Part shown: positions 19,626-31,796 of the stretch, one piece after another
How positions within the stretch are numbered: the first letter of the stretch is position 1
Layout of the letters: every line of letters begins with the position of its first letter
Source of the DNA: Bactericera cockerelli
Taxonomy: Eukaryota > Arthropoda > Insecta > Hemiptera > Triozidae
Direction of reading: 5' to 3'
Length of the DNA stretch: 64,000 nt
Assembly: GCA_024516035.1 (NCBI GenBank)
Contig: CM044959.1
Location: 34,214,662 to 34,278,661 of the forward strand
Notes under the pieces: model-generated
Database searches by the model: none
Told to the model about the DNA's origin: nothing
The model's input: the letters and a program-made list of their open reading frames with translations, nothing else
Program-made: the position numbers and the translations under genes

Positions 19626-20229
19626 AGCTTGACAGCTCAAAGTGATGGATGGAGTTTTAATTCGTAGGCACTTGTTGTCCCCTCCACCCCAACCGTTTTA
19701 ATAATACACAAGTTCCTCAGCCTTTTAATACTTGAAATATTTCAGTTACTTCTGCTGTTACTATTTATTGTGTATCCTTTTACATTTTGGGGCAGCACTT
19801 CGATTTAGGCTTTCCAAAAACCCTACTCGAATGTCGGTTGTCAAAGCGGTTCAATTTTCGGAGGGTCCCCTGTGTTCAGTGCGTTTCCAGGTTGAAATGA
19901 CTCGATTTACTGTGCGTTATCGGTGCTGTTTGTCTGTTATCACGTTTCATTTCCCCCGTTCCAGTTCTGCGTGTTTCCTAAATGACAAACATAATGGATG
20001 AGTAAGATAAAACGGGAACCACGGAGATAATGGGCCCATGAGTAGAGAGCAAATAGATGTGGCGCTGCTTGAAGTACCTATTCGGGTGAAATTGGAGATG
20101 TTTTTCAAGTAATTTCGAAAGGTGGGTACTTCTGAATTGGATTGTGCTTTCGTTGAGGACTTTGTCTCTGGATATAATGTAGGTTGAGGGCTTCGTGTTT
20201 TTAAACGGGTTGAGAGGTTCAGAGGTAAA

Positions 20230-20335
20230 TGCTTGGCAAACAGACGGGACATGAGAAGGAGAGGGGAGAGAGTGGGAGGGAAGGAGAGAGGTGTGGGATG
20301 AAAGAAAGAGGGGGATGAAAGGAGAGAGATGAAGA
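20230..20335. repeat. purine-rich tract
   Basis: AGGAGAGGGGAGAGAGTGGG type, GA-biased. Minus-strand Ser/Pro/Leu ORFs over it are shadows. Confidence 0.75.
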
Positions 20336-20414
20336 TACATTCCTGCATCTTCATCTCTCATCATTGTGGGATGTGGATTTAGTATGTATCTCTTTGTTGT
20401 ACTTTATCAGGGCT

Positions 20415-20545
20415 GATTTCAGTAGCCCGATCGATTGATAAGACGGTGGGCTCATAACCTGGAATTTGCTGGTTCGAGTCCTAAGTAAGGCATACATTTC
20501 GTAAGTTTTTACTTCATGGGGACAAAGAAAAACCAGGGAACATAC
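20415..20545 (+). repeat. tRNA-derived SINE head and proximal body
   Basis: TAGCCCGATCGATTGATAAG sits at the A-box position, a CTCATAA anticodon-like loop at 20451-20457, and the B box GCTGGTTCGAGTCCTAA at 20468-20484. The segment GTGGGCTCATAACC resembles GTCGGACTCGTAAGT in the head at 47772, suggesting one family. Confidence 0.6.
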
Positions 20546-22140
20546 ATACATCAGTATAAAATAATATAATAGTGTCTATCTTTATTTATAAAGCACTCAT
20601 TCATAAGTGATAAGTGCATAACGCATGTAGTTCAAAAATGGCTAAGCCGGAAGAAATTTGGTCATAGATTCCTATCATTATGGGTAGTAGATTTTTTTTA
20701 TTTATTTTTTTATTGGGTAGTAGAAATTAATTTTGTTATTTTTATATTATAAATCTCATTTTGTAGATATACCCACAATGTACGAAGAAGCACACATTTA
20801 CTTTCTTTACTATAAACAATTTAGCCTTACTTTCAAAGGATCGAAGTTATATGAACGTTGCTCCGAACCAATAATAGGACGCGGCTCTTTTTCCACCCAG
20901 GGCTAAGTGCCAGACAAAATATGTAATATAATAAATTCATTTTTAATGGATTGTCTGAATTACTTCTGGCCATTTTTTTTCCTATCTTTCAGTAATATAA
21001 ATGTAACCTAAACAAGTAAGCAGTTGAAAATCCCATATCTAAAGGCTCTTTCAATTTTCTGCGTATGTTAAAGGTTACACAGTGCAATAAAGAAGATTAG
21101 AAAAATTTCTCTGCATACGAGTATAGGAGGTTATAGAAAACGAGCAAATTTGTTAAGGAGTTTCCTAGACTGTCCTAGAGAGATCCGAGTAAATGATGTA
21201 CCTACAAAACTATAGATCTATATGCGAGTATGATATAACTAGATAGAAAACTAAGCCGCGTTTTTCTTTTGGATTAAATTTCTTTTTCCAAGTTCGGTTT
21301 TTTCCAAATATTTCCATTTTCTTCCAAGTTTAGCTTCCCCACCATTCGTGAAAAAAAAATAAAAATACTTTTCGGTACTTTTAAAGATAAACAATGGAAA
21401 AATGAAAACAAACCAGAAATAAAGAAATGGAAGCAATAATTTTATAAATCCATTTTGGTTAACCAAACTGGAAGAAGATTTCTCCTCCTTTCGTTTTTTT
21501 TCCAAAAGAAAAATTGCTTTCTTCCAATTCGTCCATTTTATTCCATTTGAATCCACTTTGGTTAGAAAGAAAAATACGGTTCTAGTTATAACACATGACA
21601 TGTTGAATCGGTGTGTTTGGGTTTTCAATTAAGGAAATCAAAGAATCGTGCTGAGATTGCAGATAATTGTGTATCTGCAGATACAAAATACAATTAAATT
21701 TATTAAAGTCGTGTTTTTATCTTCTTCAAGTCGCCGATTGTCCAATTTTTTGTGTATTTTTCTTTCTTATACTTTCAAGAGTTTTATTCTTCAATAAACT
21801 TGTCAGGAATTATCCATTCCCAGAGCGGTTTCTTTCCCGTGTAGATTCTGTAGAACCTTCCTGCAGCGGACTTCATTAACTTACTTCTCTTGTTCGTTTC
21901 AACATCTGGGAAACTTAATATTATGTCTAATTAGATTAATCATGTCCTGATTATCATGGGAGTGTTGGGAATTTTAACTAGGAAATTAAATACCTGGTTT
22001 TGATATTCTTCTATTCAAACTAGATTATAGGCCTAGTTTTTATTTTGAGAATTAACAGGGCCGGTATTATTTGAACATGAATTGTTCATCATGGTCTATC
22101 TACAATAAGATACATAGGAGAAATATTTACATCAGCAGTC
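20546..22140. other. AT-rich DNA, no gene seen
   Basis: Short K/F/I-rich ORFs only. Confidence 0.5.
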
Positions 22141-22201
22141 AAATCATTAATAAACTAATAGATACTACACTTTTATCTTAGCCAAAAGGTCGAGAAATGA
22201 T
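22141..22201 (-). pseudogene. U2 snRNA-derived fragment
   Basis: The minus strand from 22201 reads ATCATTTCTCGACCTTTTGG, then CTAAGATAAAAGTGTAGTAT, then CTATT. It matches the U2 snRNA 5' end (ATCGCTTCTCGGCCTTTTGG, CTAAGATCAAGTGTAGTAT) from its first base through the branch-site-recognition GUAGUA, with four or five differences. Past the GTAGTATCT it diverges, with only loose resemblance (AGTTTA). No Sm site or 3' domain is present, so this is a retro-pseudogene or the head of a U2-derived SINE rather than a functional snRNA gene. Confidence 0.8.
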
Positions 22202-23260
22202 GACAAATAACTAACATAATTTTCATGTCTAATACATGAGATCACAGTAGTTTAGCTATGACGAGAATGAAGGATAAAGTGATTGGTGCCTTAATTTCAT
22301 CTATTACAATTTATTTTCTGTTGGTACTCCGTTCACATTCAAGTAGAGGGCAGATGAGTTCAATCTGATTGTCCAGGCAATGAAGAGTGAATGTTCATGT
22401 TATATTGACGTAAAACAATAAACTTATTTAGAATCTCTTAAATGAAAAAAATGCAGTCAGCGATTACTCAGACCCAGTTGTACCTATTTTAAATAGAAAA
22501 TTTCAATGTTTTGTTCTAGACGTACTAAATATCCTGAGAGCTATTCTTTACACCTCAAGTAGTCCTATGACAACACGAAAGTGACGCCTTTTGGATGTAA
22601 ATATTTCTCCCTGAGGATTTATTGTTAGTAATTTGAATCTTGGTCCAGCCCCTATTAACCGTCCCTCTCAAGAATTTATGCTTCAATAACTGAGCCGACC
22701 GCCAGAAGGTAATTCAATACTTTCTTTTTGATATTGACTAATTAATGTTCCCTCCAGTCTTCATTGATTAGGAGCAACAGAACACCCATGAGAATTTATG
22801 AGAGCTTAACAAAATTAGGACTTACAATATTTTTGATCCCACTTAATAATAATTTATTGTGAATGTATGGTTGGTTATAACCTTAAATCTTTTTAGTTTT
22901 ATTTTCTGAATAATAGGTATAGATATAAGTTAGAACACTAATACCTACGAGTGATAACTGGCGGATATAGACAGGTTGAGAAGGAGTCCGTGAGATAGTG
23001 ATGAGTTAGTGCTATGTTCACACTGTCGGTCATTTTATATTGTGTCAAATTATAAAACTAGAGGGTTTCTGAATGCCCCACCTATTTCTACATTACTATG
23101 AATCACGACCCTAGAATATGCATATTTGCATAAGAACGTAAAAGTTCAGTCTGCTCAGAGTAGATTCTGGATTCTGACAGTAATTATAATTATTCATTCT
23201 GCATATTTAGGTACAGTACACTATTGACAGTACAAGTCATGAGAAATAACCCAACATAAC
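22202..23260. other. AT-rich DNA, no gene seen
   Basis: No ORF or repeat recognised. Confidence 0.5.
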
Positions 23261-23440
23261 CCAACATGAAAGAGGATATTGGAGAAGAAAATGAGGATGT
23301 GAGAGGAAGAAGATTACAAGCAATAGCAGAATCAGGTCAAAAGGAGGTAGAGTACAGAATGAGGATCATGTGTCGAAGGATGAAGAAAGGAAGGAAAAGA
23401 GGAGAAATAGAAAGGGAATGAAGAGGAGGTAAAGGAAGAA
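23261..23440. repeat. purine-rich tract, left of LINE insertion
   Basis: GAGGAGGTAAAGGAAGAA-type sequence resembling the purine-rich DNA on the other side of the LINE fragment. It suggests that one purine block was split by the insertion. Confidence 0.6.
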
Positions 23441-24179
23441 TTGAATTGAATTGAATTGAATTGAATTGAATTGAAATATGATAACTTTATTTAATAAATT
23501 ATTTTACAATGAAAAACATCCCCTAATCTAATTATAAATTCTTGGGGGTGGTATCTTCTTCCCTGTTTCTTAATGTATGCTAATATTATTGTTGTACAAT
23601 CGATATCTTATGAAGATGAAAGTAAGGTAATTTTAATATCTATCTATCATGTAATATTCTATTTTCTATTTCAATGTGATATATTAATAATTTTCTCTTA
23701 TACTTTTGATAATTTTCTTTTTCAGTATACTACTATTTTCGTTTTCTTGTATATTTAGACAGAACCTGTTTAACAACATTGGAATTTTATGTGAGAGTTC
23801 GTTCACCAAATTTTGTATATGCGAAAGTTTTTCTATATGTTTGTTTTCTGAGTCTATGTCCGTGATCTACTATATTTCTATATTTATTATTACTAAAATT
23901 AGCTAAGATAAGTTGTAGGTAGGCTAATTGTTCAGCATTCATAAATTTATAGTCACAGTGACGAAAGAGAAAGGACGTTATTTTTTTCTGTAAGCTATTC
24001 AAAGGTTTAAGGTCAGTTTTTGGAGCATATGTATAAATTGATGCACCATATCGTAGAGCAGATTCCACCAATGAGAAGTACAGTGTCTTTTTTGCGGAGG
24101 TTGGTATTTTATCTACATTGGTTTGATGGAATTTGTAATTGAGTATTCGTAATTTTTTAAAAAAATTTAATTTTTTCGT
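23441..24179 (-). mobile_element. 5'-truncated LINE with (TTCAA)n tail
   Basis: Minus strand: the C-terminal end of a non-LTR reverse transcriptase ORF, then about 300 bp of 3' UTR, then seven TTGAA units (23441-23475 on the plus strand) as the tail. The 5' end stops abruptly at about 24179, where purine-rich minisatellite begins, as expected for incomplete reverse transcription. The tail and thumb-domain sequence suggest a Jockey/I-like clade, but the diagnostic FADD region is missing. Confidence 0.8.
23787..24179 (-). pseudogene. LINE reverse transcriptase C-terminal fragment
   Basis: Encodes TKKLNFFKKLRILNYKFHQ, then LYFSLVESALRYGASIYTYA, then LKPLNSLQKKITSFLF, ending FGERTLT and a stop at 23789-23787. 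The pattern LY-SLVES-L-YG----Y-----L--L--LQKKI is the thumb/post-palm region seen in insect non-LTR retrotransposon ORF2 proteins. Catalytic palm motifs are absent because the element is truncated. Residues upstream in the same reading frame are low-complexity minisatellite translation, not part of the enzyme. Confidence 0.8.
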
Positions 24180-25220
24180 AAGAGAAAGAAAACAACAAGA
24201 AGGAGTAGGAGGTGTAGATGAATATGGTAGAGGAAGATAAAAAGAAGTGCGAGGAATAAGTGTAGGCTGATAGAGGTGGAAAAGGAATTCAAAACAGAGG
24301 AGAAGAGTAAGGGAGAAAAGGAGAGAGGTGGAAGAAGAGGGGGGAGAAGGAAGTTCAAAACAGAGGAAGAGGTGTAGAAAAAGAGAGATAAAGAGGAGAA
24401 GAAGAGTAGATGAGGTGGAGAAGGAGTTCAAAATAGAGGAAGAGGTGGAGAAAAAGAGAGATAGAGAGGTGGAGAAGAGGAGAGATAGAAGTGAGAGGTG
24501 GAGAAGGAGTTCAAAACAGAGGAAGAGGTATAGAAAAAGGGAAATAAAGAGGTGGAGAAAAAGAGTGATTGAAGTTAGAGGTGGAGAAGGAGTTCAAAAC
24601 AGAGGAAAAGGTGTAGAAAAGAGAGATAGAGGTGGAGAAAAGGAGAGATAGAAGTTAGAGGTGGAGAAGGAGTTCAAAACAGAAGAAGAGGTGGAGAAAA
24701 GGAGAGATAGAGAGGTGGAGAAAAGGAGAGATAGAAGTGAGAGGTGGAGAAGGAGTTCAAAACAGAAGAAGAGGTGGAGAAAAGGAGAGATAGAGAGGTG
24801 GAGAAGAGGAGAGATAGAAGTTAGAGGTGGAGAAGGAGTTCAAAATAGAGTAAGAGGTATAGAAAAGACAGATAGAGAGGTGGAGAGAAGGAGAGATAGG
24901 CGTTAGAGGTGGAGAAGGAGTTCAAAACAGAGGAAGGGTGGAGAAAAAGAGAGATAGAGAGATGGAGAAAAGGAGAGATAGAAGTTAGAGGTGGAGAAGG
25001 AGTTGAAAACAGAAGAAGAGGTGTAGAAAAAGAGAGATAAAGAGGTGGAGAAAAGGAGAGATAGAAATTAGAGGTGGAAAAGAAGTTCAAAACAGAGGAA
25101 GAGGTGGAGAAAAGGAGAGATAGAGAGGTGGAGAAAAGGAGAGATAGAGAGGTGGAGAAAAGGAGAGATAGAAGTTAGAGGTGGAGAAGGAGTTCAAAAC
25201 AGAGGATATGGTGTAGAAGG
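24180..25220 (+). repeat. purine minisatellite, about 82-bp higher-order unit
   Basis: The landmark GAGTTCAAAACAGAGGAAGA recurs about every 80-84 bp (e.g. 24507, 24589, 24671, 24755, 24836, 24916). Between landmarks are shorter GAGGTGGAGAAAAGGAGAGA modules in one or two copies. It begins right at the LINE 5' junction. Charged (plus strand) or Ser/Phe/Leu-rich (minus strand) ORFs are by-products. Confidence 0.92.
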
Positions 25221-27756
25221 AGGATGAAATGAGTCAAGTGAGGAAGGAACAGGACTTTTTGAATTGGGTGGACAGGGAGGTAGCCAGGAGGGGGAGGACC
25301 TCCTCTATTATTGCACATCAAACATGACATGACGGGATTTAATTATATTTAATTGGACTCGGTCCACCGTTCTGATGTATTGTCATGCCTGTTCAACATC
25401 AAGGCATACCCAGGCAGTGGTGGGGGGATTGATAATCTAATTGTTGGGCCTATAGCTCTTCATGTGGGATACCTATATTAGTATTTAATAATAGAAGTGT
25501 AGAAACAGTAGAAAAAACTTCCATGAATAAACGTTGATATGTATGGCTGTTTTTCTGTATTTTTTCCCTCCTCATTGTTGATCGATAAAAATGTCAACGG
25601 ATATTTTTTGTGAAATTATATTTCTTTTGTATTGTGTTGTCTGATTAGAATTTCATTTGCAGGGACCACAGCTTATTTTATTTAGGTATTTTTAAATAGC
25701 ATATAAATAAAATAAATATATTTTATTTTTATATTATATTTTTGAGAAAACCGGTGACATGAAGTCCAAAACATATTAAAAAAAAAGAATAAGTCTCATC
25801 ATACAGCGAGGTAATGCTGCAAGTATAATGGCAGCATTACCAGTAGAAGAAAAAATGGACGCCACTTACTATCTTAAATAATGTTATGTTATAAAATATA
25901 TGTCTATGTATTTATTTTATTTTTTAAAGATTTTCAGCCTTATTCAAAACCGTAAACTTTGACCACTACACAATCTCCGTATTGTCCCTATGATACTACT
26001 GCCTGCTCTCATCGAACATCTCCATACCCACTCTTGTTCTGACGCAAATCAATGTTAAATGCCCAGATGTTTTTCTACAACTAGGTACTTAATTAGGTAC
26101 CATGAATTTCCTAAGCGAAAAGGAACGACTTTAGTTTTAAATCCAAATTTCCTTTGCAAATATCGAATTTCCTTGGCAAGTATTAGGAGCGACATTGTTT
26201 CAACTCCAGGCATTCCTGTCAGCTCCCTTATGAAAAAGATTGTTCTCACGGAGCGGAAACGTCACTCAGATTTCTGTTCCCTGTGTCAAACTCACGACTC
26301 AAAACCAAGAGGAAAACATAAAAAAGCAATATATTTTCCCGTGTTTTACCTCCTCTGGCGCAGAATTATTACAGAGCTCATTCTTTCCTTTCTTTCTTCT
26401 GTAAGGTTTCCTTTACATGAATAAAACATTGTCAAAAGCTAAAAGGAAACCGAGGTATTTATACCAGGAACAATAACCTTTCTGTCTTCTGTTGGGAACT
26501 GGTGGGTACAGGTTCCCTGGCTCTGGGGTCTCATGGTTTGGTGGAATAAAAAATTTAAAGGATTGAAAAATAATAAAAGGAAACATGATTTGAAATTACA
26601 ATGGTTTCCTATTTCAATCTAGTTGACCTGTTGCTTTGGTGCTGTAGAACTACTGGAGTGAAGCAAAATCTACCATGCACACTACTTGGATCGTCAACTC
26701 TTGTATCTAGTAATAGCTGGTTCGGCCCGTAAGGACAATTAAGCCACCTTTTGATAGTTCAACAAAAAACAAAGTCTAAAACCTAGAATGTTTACAATTT
26801 TCAAGTAGGTAAATTGTTATAGATGTGATAGCCCGTACAACAGAAATTGTGAAGAGGCTCTCAACTCACGGGGAAATTCATGCATCACAACGATTTGAAA
26901 AGTCAAACCATTAATAGCAGACTCGTAGTTTTCTGAAGTGAAGCAAGTGGAGAAATCCCAGAGGAATATCACGCAGGAACGCATCATAACATGAAAGGAT
27001 CTCATAATACAGAAGGAACAAGAGGATAGATACTTATGTATTAGTACCTACTATCTAGGTTCGTAGCATCTATGTATATACTCTTACTTGACATACATAT
27101 TACAGGCTAATAGAAGCGGAAGCTTCAAAGCTCACAGGAAACATTATGAGAAAGAAAATGAGAAAAAAAGAGCATTTGTAAATCTTCTTTTACCTTTTTC
27201 TAACATTTTGATTTGAGGCCATGAACACAGTCGAGATGCTCCAGATTCTGTTTACTGCAAATAAAAAGTTTCTCTTCACCAGCAAATACATAAAATCTAA
27301 TAGAATTATAAGAGCGCATATTAGGCATAAGTACCAACATAGAATTGATTATGTTCTTTTAGGAGTCGATTCTTTCTATTTAAAGTTGCCTATAACTTAA
27401 TAAACAATTATACATATAAGGGTAATTTTTACTCGATTCTAAATAAAGAGTCAATTTGACCTAAACTATCATACATAGAACTATTCATCATCAAACGCAA
27501 CTCTATTGTTACTGCAACAGTAGATAAAATTATCCCCTCTTTGTTTCCAAGAACTTCTAAATGTATAATTATGCGCGTTATTTTGACTATATGGTTTTCG
27601 GTGGAAGAGAAAGCCACAGGCTTTAACTTCGCCCCTAGGTTCACTACATATTCTATTGATTTATTTTAATTTCATATCCTGTGTTGCAGTATGTATTATA
27701 TTGTATTATGTAGTTTGCCAATAAAGGATTAAATAATAATATAAGGGGCAGTCCAT
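25221..27756. other. mostly AT-rich, no supported gene
   Basis: A 121-codon plus-strand ORF at 26059-26424 has no recognisable domain. Its segment at about 26200 loosely matches 13185-13215, hinting at a dispersed repeat. Confidence 0.4.
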
Positions 27757-29415
27757 ATACAGGGTGTCCCACCAAACTTGGACACCTCAAATTACTCGGC
27801 CCCTGAAAGAGTTTTTGAAGAATAAAAAAATCTAGGGTACATGTGCTAATTATGCGGTTTCAGTCATGAATTTTTTTTTATACAGGGTGGTTCAAAAGTC
27901 AGAAATTGAGGTGTTAACTTTCAATTTTTAAATGGATCGACCTGAATTTTATTTGATAATTTTACTTCTAAATGGTTCTTGAGTACTTTTTTAAACAAAA
28001 ATTTTACATACAGGGTGGTTTTTTTTCGACCAATTTTTTTTCTAAATCCTGAATAACTCAAGTTCGTTTAACTTTTTCGATAACAAGAATAGAATGTGTT
28101 TGTGTAATGAAAACACGCACTTTTAATTGGAATCAAATTTTTTTATACAGGGTGGTTCACAAGTGAAATAATTACTTGATTTTTTTTAAAACTGAGTTTT
28201 TTTGATTTTTTATTTAGGATTAATAATTCTCGTCTAATTTTACACATTTTTCGTTAGTCATATCGAAAAACAAAACTAAAGTGTTGTACAGGGTGAGACA
28301 TATTTTTTTTGTAACACCCTGTATATGGGCAGTCAAAGAGACGCAAAATTAAATATAAAGACTAAATATGCAAGAAAAACTTTGATTTTCAATTGAACTA
28401 AAAAGTTATGGTGTTTTAGCTAATATTGTCGCATGGACCACCCTGTAGATATTTTCTTAAACTATCATGTAGGTACTCGAAGTTGTATAAAATTCAACGA
28501 AGACTTCGAATCAGGGGGAAAAACAAATAAAAAACACGAATTTGAAGCCATTTTCAATTTGGTGTCCACACTGAATGATTTTAAAACTTGAAATAAAAAG
28601 TAGGTAGGTGTAGACACAAAAATGAAAATGGCTTTTTGAATTCATTTTTTTTCTTTCAGATTTGGACTCCTCGTTGAATTTTAGACAGTTTCGACTACCC
28701 ATATGATGGTTTAAGAAAATATCTACAGGGTGGTCCATGCGACAATATTAGTTAAAACACCATAACTTTTTAGTTTAATTAAAAATCAAAGTTTTTCTTG
28801 CATATTTAGTCTTTATATTTAATTTTGCGTCTCTTTGACTGCCCACATACAGGGTGTTACAAAAAAAAATATGTCTCACCCTGTACAACGCTTTAGTTTT
28901 GTTTTTCGATATGACTAACGAAAAATGTGTAAAATTAGACGAGAATTATTAATCCTAAATAAAAAATCAAAAAAACTCGGTTTTAAAAAAAATCAAGTAA
29001 TTATTTCACTTGTGAACCACCCTATATAAAAAAATTTGATGCCAATTAAAAGTGCATGTATTCATTACACAAACACATTGTATTCTTGTTATCGAAAAAA
29101 TTAAACGAACTTGAGTTATTCAGGATTTAGAAAAAAAATTGGTCGAAAAAAAACCACCCTGTATGTAAAATTTTTGTTTAAAAAAGTACTCAAGAACCAT
29201 TTAGAAGTAAAATTATCAAATAAAATTCAGGTCGATCCATTTAAAAATTGAAAGTTAACACCTCAATTTCTGACTTTTGAACCACCCTGTATAAAAAAAA
29301 ATTCATGACTGAAACCGCATAATTAGCACATGTACCCTAGATTTTTTTATTCTTCAAAAACTCTTTCAGGGGCCGAGTAATTTGAGGTGTCCAAGTTTGG
29401 TGGGACACCCTGTAT
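27757..29415. mobile_element. 1.66-kb near-perfect palindrome of ACAGGGTG modules
   Basis: The left half (27757 to about 28585) and right half (about 28590-29415) are inverted copies with few differences; the symmetry centre is near 28586. Ends read ATACAGGGTGTCCCACCAAA. Within the left half, ACAGGGTG recurs at 27759, 27885, 28012, 28146 and 28290 (126-144 bp spacing), followed by inverted CACCCTGT at about 28315 and 28443. It is a foldback-type DNA element built of tandem terminal-repeat-like modules, with no ORF. Transcription would give a long hairpin RNA. Confidence 0.93.
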
Positions 29416-30388
29416 GTATCATTAAATTTAATGTTAAATAAAACTCACTTCTAAAAATATTACTTTACATGGGGAGTTGTGAGTTCAAAACTACTGCAAC
29501 ACCCATTGATCGAGTGCTCCACGTCATTGCTGATGACTAAGCTAGTAAGTGTATCTGTGAGTTTAAACTAGTTCTTTGGTTTTTCTTCATTTAGTTTCGA
29601 ATTTTACTCCATAATAGTTTTACTCCATTAACATTGGATACCCTACGTAACGTCATTTCTGTTAAGGGTGCTAACGATTTGTGTTATTGTCTTTTGACCT
29701 AACAAAGCTGGTACCTACCGTATAGGACGTCCCACAACGAGACAATCTCCATTCAAACAGCATTCCTCACTATTCAGAACCTACTGGAAATATCAGAAAA
29801 GGCTATCTATGTTCAATTTAGAATACTTATACCCATTTCCGCATTTAAGTTGGACTCGAACTTGTAGATATTTCAATTCGCTAGCGGTATGAGTTTTGCA
29901 ATGTTTACAGGAATTTTCAATCTGACATCTCAAGTAGGTACGAGTAGTGCCCTGTTCTCCTATCTCTGATGGTTCTTTGCATGTCCGTATTATTGCAAGA
30001 ACTCCTCTTGTAGCTCGGTACTTATAAAGTAGCGTTTCCGAAAGAGATTTGCTTATGAAGTACCTTCAATTTTCCATAGTATTATGCAATGTTCAGTAGT
30101 ATGATAACTACTATGACGAAGAAACCGTGGAAAGTAAACACTTGCTTTTTCATATACATATACACAGAGATTTTAGAGAGCTCATGGTACATCAAAAATA
30201 CGTAAAGACACAGGGGCAATGTTTTGTAGGTTACACTGAGGCATACTTCTATAACCAACATGAACCTTTTATTTATTTTTAATATAATACACGGGCGGAC
30301 CCTATACTATCTAATTAGAATTGTACCCTAACTATCAAAAAATAAACTATTAAACTTAGTACTAATAAACAATTTTAAATATAACAAT

Positions 30389-30390
<2 letters not shown>
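29416..30390. other. no gene; contains a SINE-like module near 29662-29712
   Basis: GGGTGCTAACGATTTGTGTT and ATTGTCTTTTGACCTAACAA echo the sequence at about 18690-18740. Otherwise unremarkable. Confidence 0.4.
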
Positions 30391-30421
<31 letters not shown>

Positions 30422-30640
30422 AGTTTTAAGTCAAATAAAACAGAGAAAGAAGCGAAAGGGAGCAAAGAGCGATATAGTAAGGAGAGAGAGAAGAGTGAGT
30501 GTAAAAGTGAGAGAAAGAGAAAAGAAAAAGAGAAAAGAAAAAGAGAAAAAGAGAAAAAAAGAGAGAGAGAGAGAGAAAGAGAAAGAAAGAAAGAAGGAGG
30601 GAGGGAGAGGAAAAAGAGAAGGAAAAGATGATGTTCAATG
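30391..30640. repeat. 30-base A run followed by GA/AAAGAG purine tract
   Basis: Uninterrupted A at 30391-30420, then AGAGAAAAAGAGAAAA-type repeats to about 30640. The K/R/E-rich plus-strand ORF across it is an artefact. Confidence 0.9.
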
Positions 30641-31796
30641 GTTAAGGTAGAATTGTTTGATGGAAGTTACAGTAGTACAGAAGAAATCGATACTGTCTTT
30701 TAGTGTGTTAGCATTCCTTTGAAAACGGATCATTGGGGAGTTCTGTAAATAGTTCCTTGATCAAATTGTTTCACATGTCTCTCAGCAACAAGTAAAATGA
30801 TGTTTTCATTACATGTAAGCCTTAATGTGGACAGTTTCACCTCTTTGTAACTAGAAGTGAAATTCACTAACTGTGTTCACTACTCGATAAAGTAACAAAC
30901 AAACAAAAAACGTTTTGGAAAAACTTATGCATGTTAATTTACAAGAAGATTCTGTGTGACAGACGAGAACACTCCTACCAACCACTCCCAAAGCAAAGTT
31001 GTACTATTGTTTCATTTGTGTATGTAAATTGAAATAGCCTTGGCTCTTTGATTAAGGTAATCCAGTTAAATAAGTATGAAAATAATTATGTAATATATTA
31101 ATGGAATTCTTTTCTTATTGTTTCAGGTACGTATCTTCTAAAAGTCAAATTGGTTTGAGACTTGAGTCATACTTAAGGTATTCAGCATACTCGTACAGTA
31201 GGTATCTCGATTGTTGAAGCAGCAACAAACGTGTAACTTTTGTCAATATACATTTACCTGATCTGCAATTAATTAATAATTAATACATACCTGATCTGCA
31301 ATATTAGGCAGATCAGGAGAATATTAATGTGATGAATTCAAAGAAAGTAATTTCGACCCTTCAAAAGAAGAAGAAGGAGAAGAAAAAGAAAGAGATAAAA
31401 GTATTTATGAAACAATGCGTACTTAGGTAGTTATCTAATAAACAGTTTCATTATCCATAAGTCTTTTATCAAAATTGACTTCAAATTACTCAGAGATATT
31501 AACATAAGACAAACATTTAATGATTTCGACATTCAATTCCGTCTGCATGTCGGATCTAATGAAGAGCTCAGCAAGACAGAGATGGTTTATAATGACGAGA
31601 ATGTTTATAATAATGCTCAAATGAAGCGTGGAGCTGAAAATAACTTCCCGCACAGATTGAAGGGCTTAAAAATACATTCAGAACATGAACATCATTTGAA
31701 ATTCCCTAAAGCGGCTCCTTATGAGTTCAAAAAATAATAATCAAAGAGTCCGGGCTATTTCAATTTATACACATACAAACTCAAACAATACTTTGA
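30641..31796. other. AT-rich DNA, no gene seen
   Basis: Only the small hairpin at 31290-31317 stands out. Confidence 0.45.
31290..31317. repeat. 10-bp perfect stem, 8-base loop
   Basis: CCTGATCTGC / GCAGATCAGG. ACCTGATCTGCA also occurs 35 bp upstream, and TTAGGCAGATCAG recurs at about 34238-34250. Confidence 0.8.

Noticed and set aside
22141..22201. Functional U2 snRNA gene
   Set aside because: Only the first 45 or so bases match; Sm site and 3' stem-loops are missing.
24328..24906. Lys/Glu/Arg-rich plus-strand ORFs
   Set aside because: Products of the 82-bp purine minisatellite.
26059..26424. 121-codon plus-strand ORF as a gene
   Set aside because: No recognisable motif, no splice or start support, and partial similarity to another intergenic segment.
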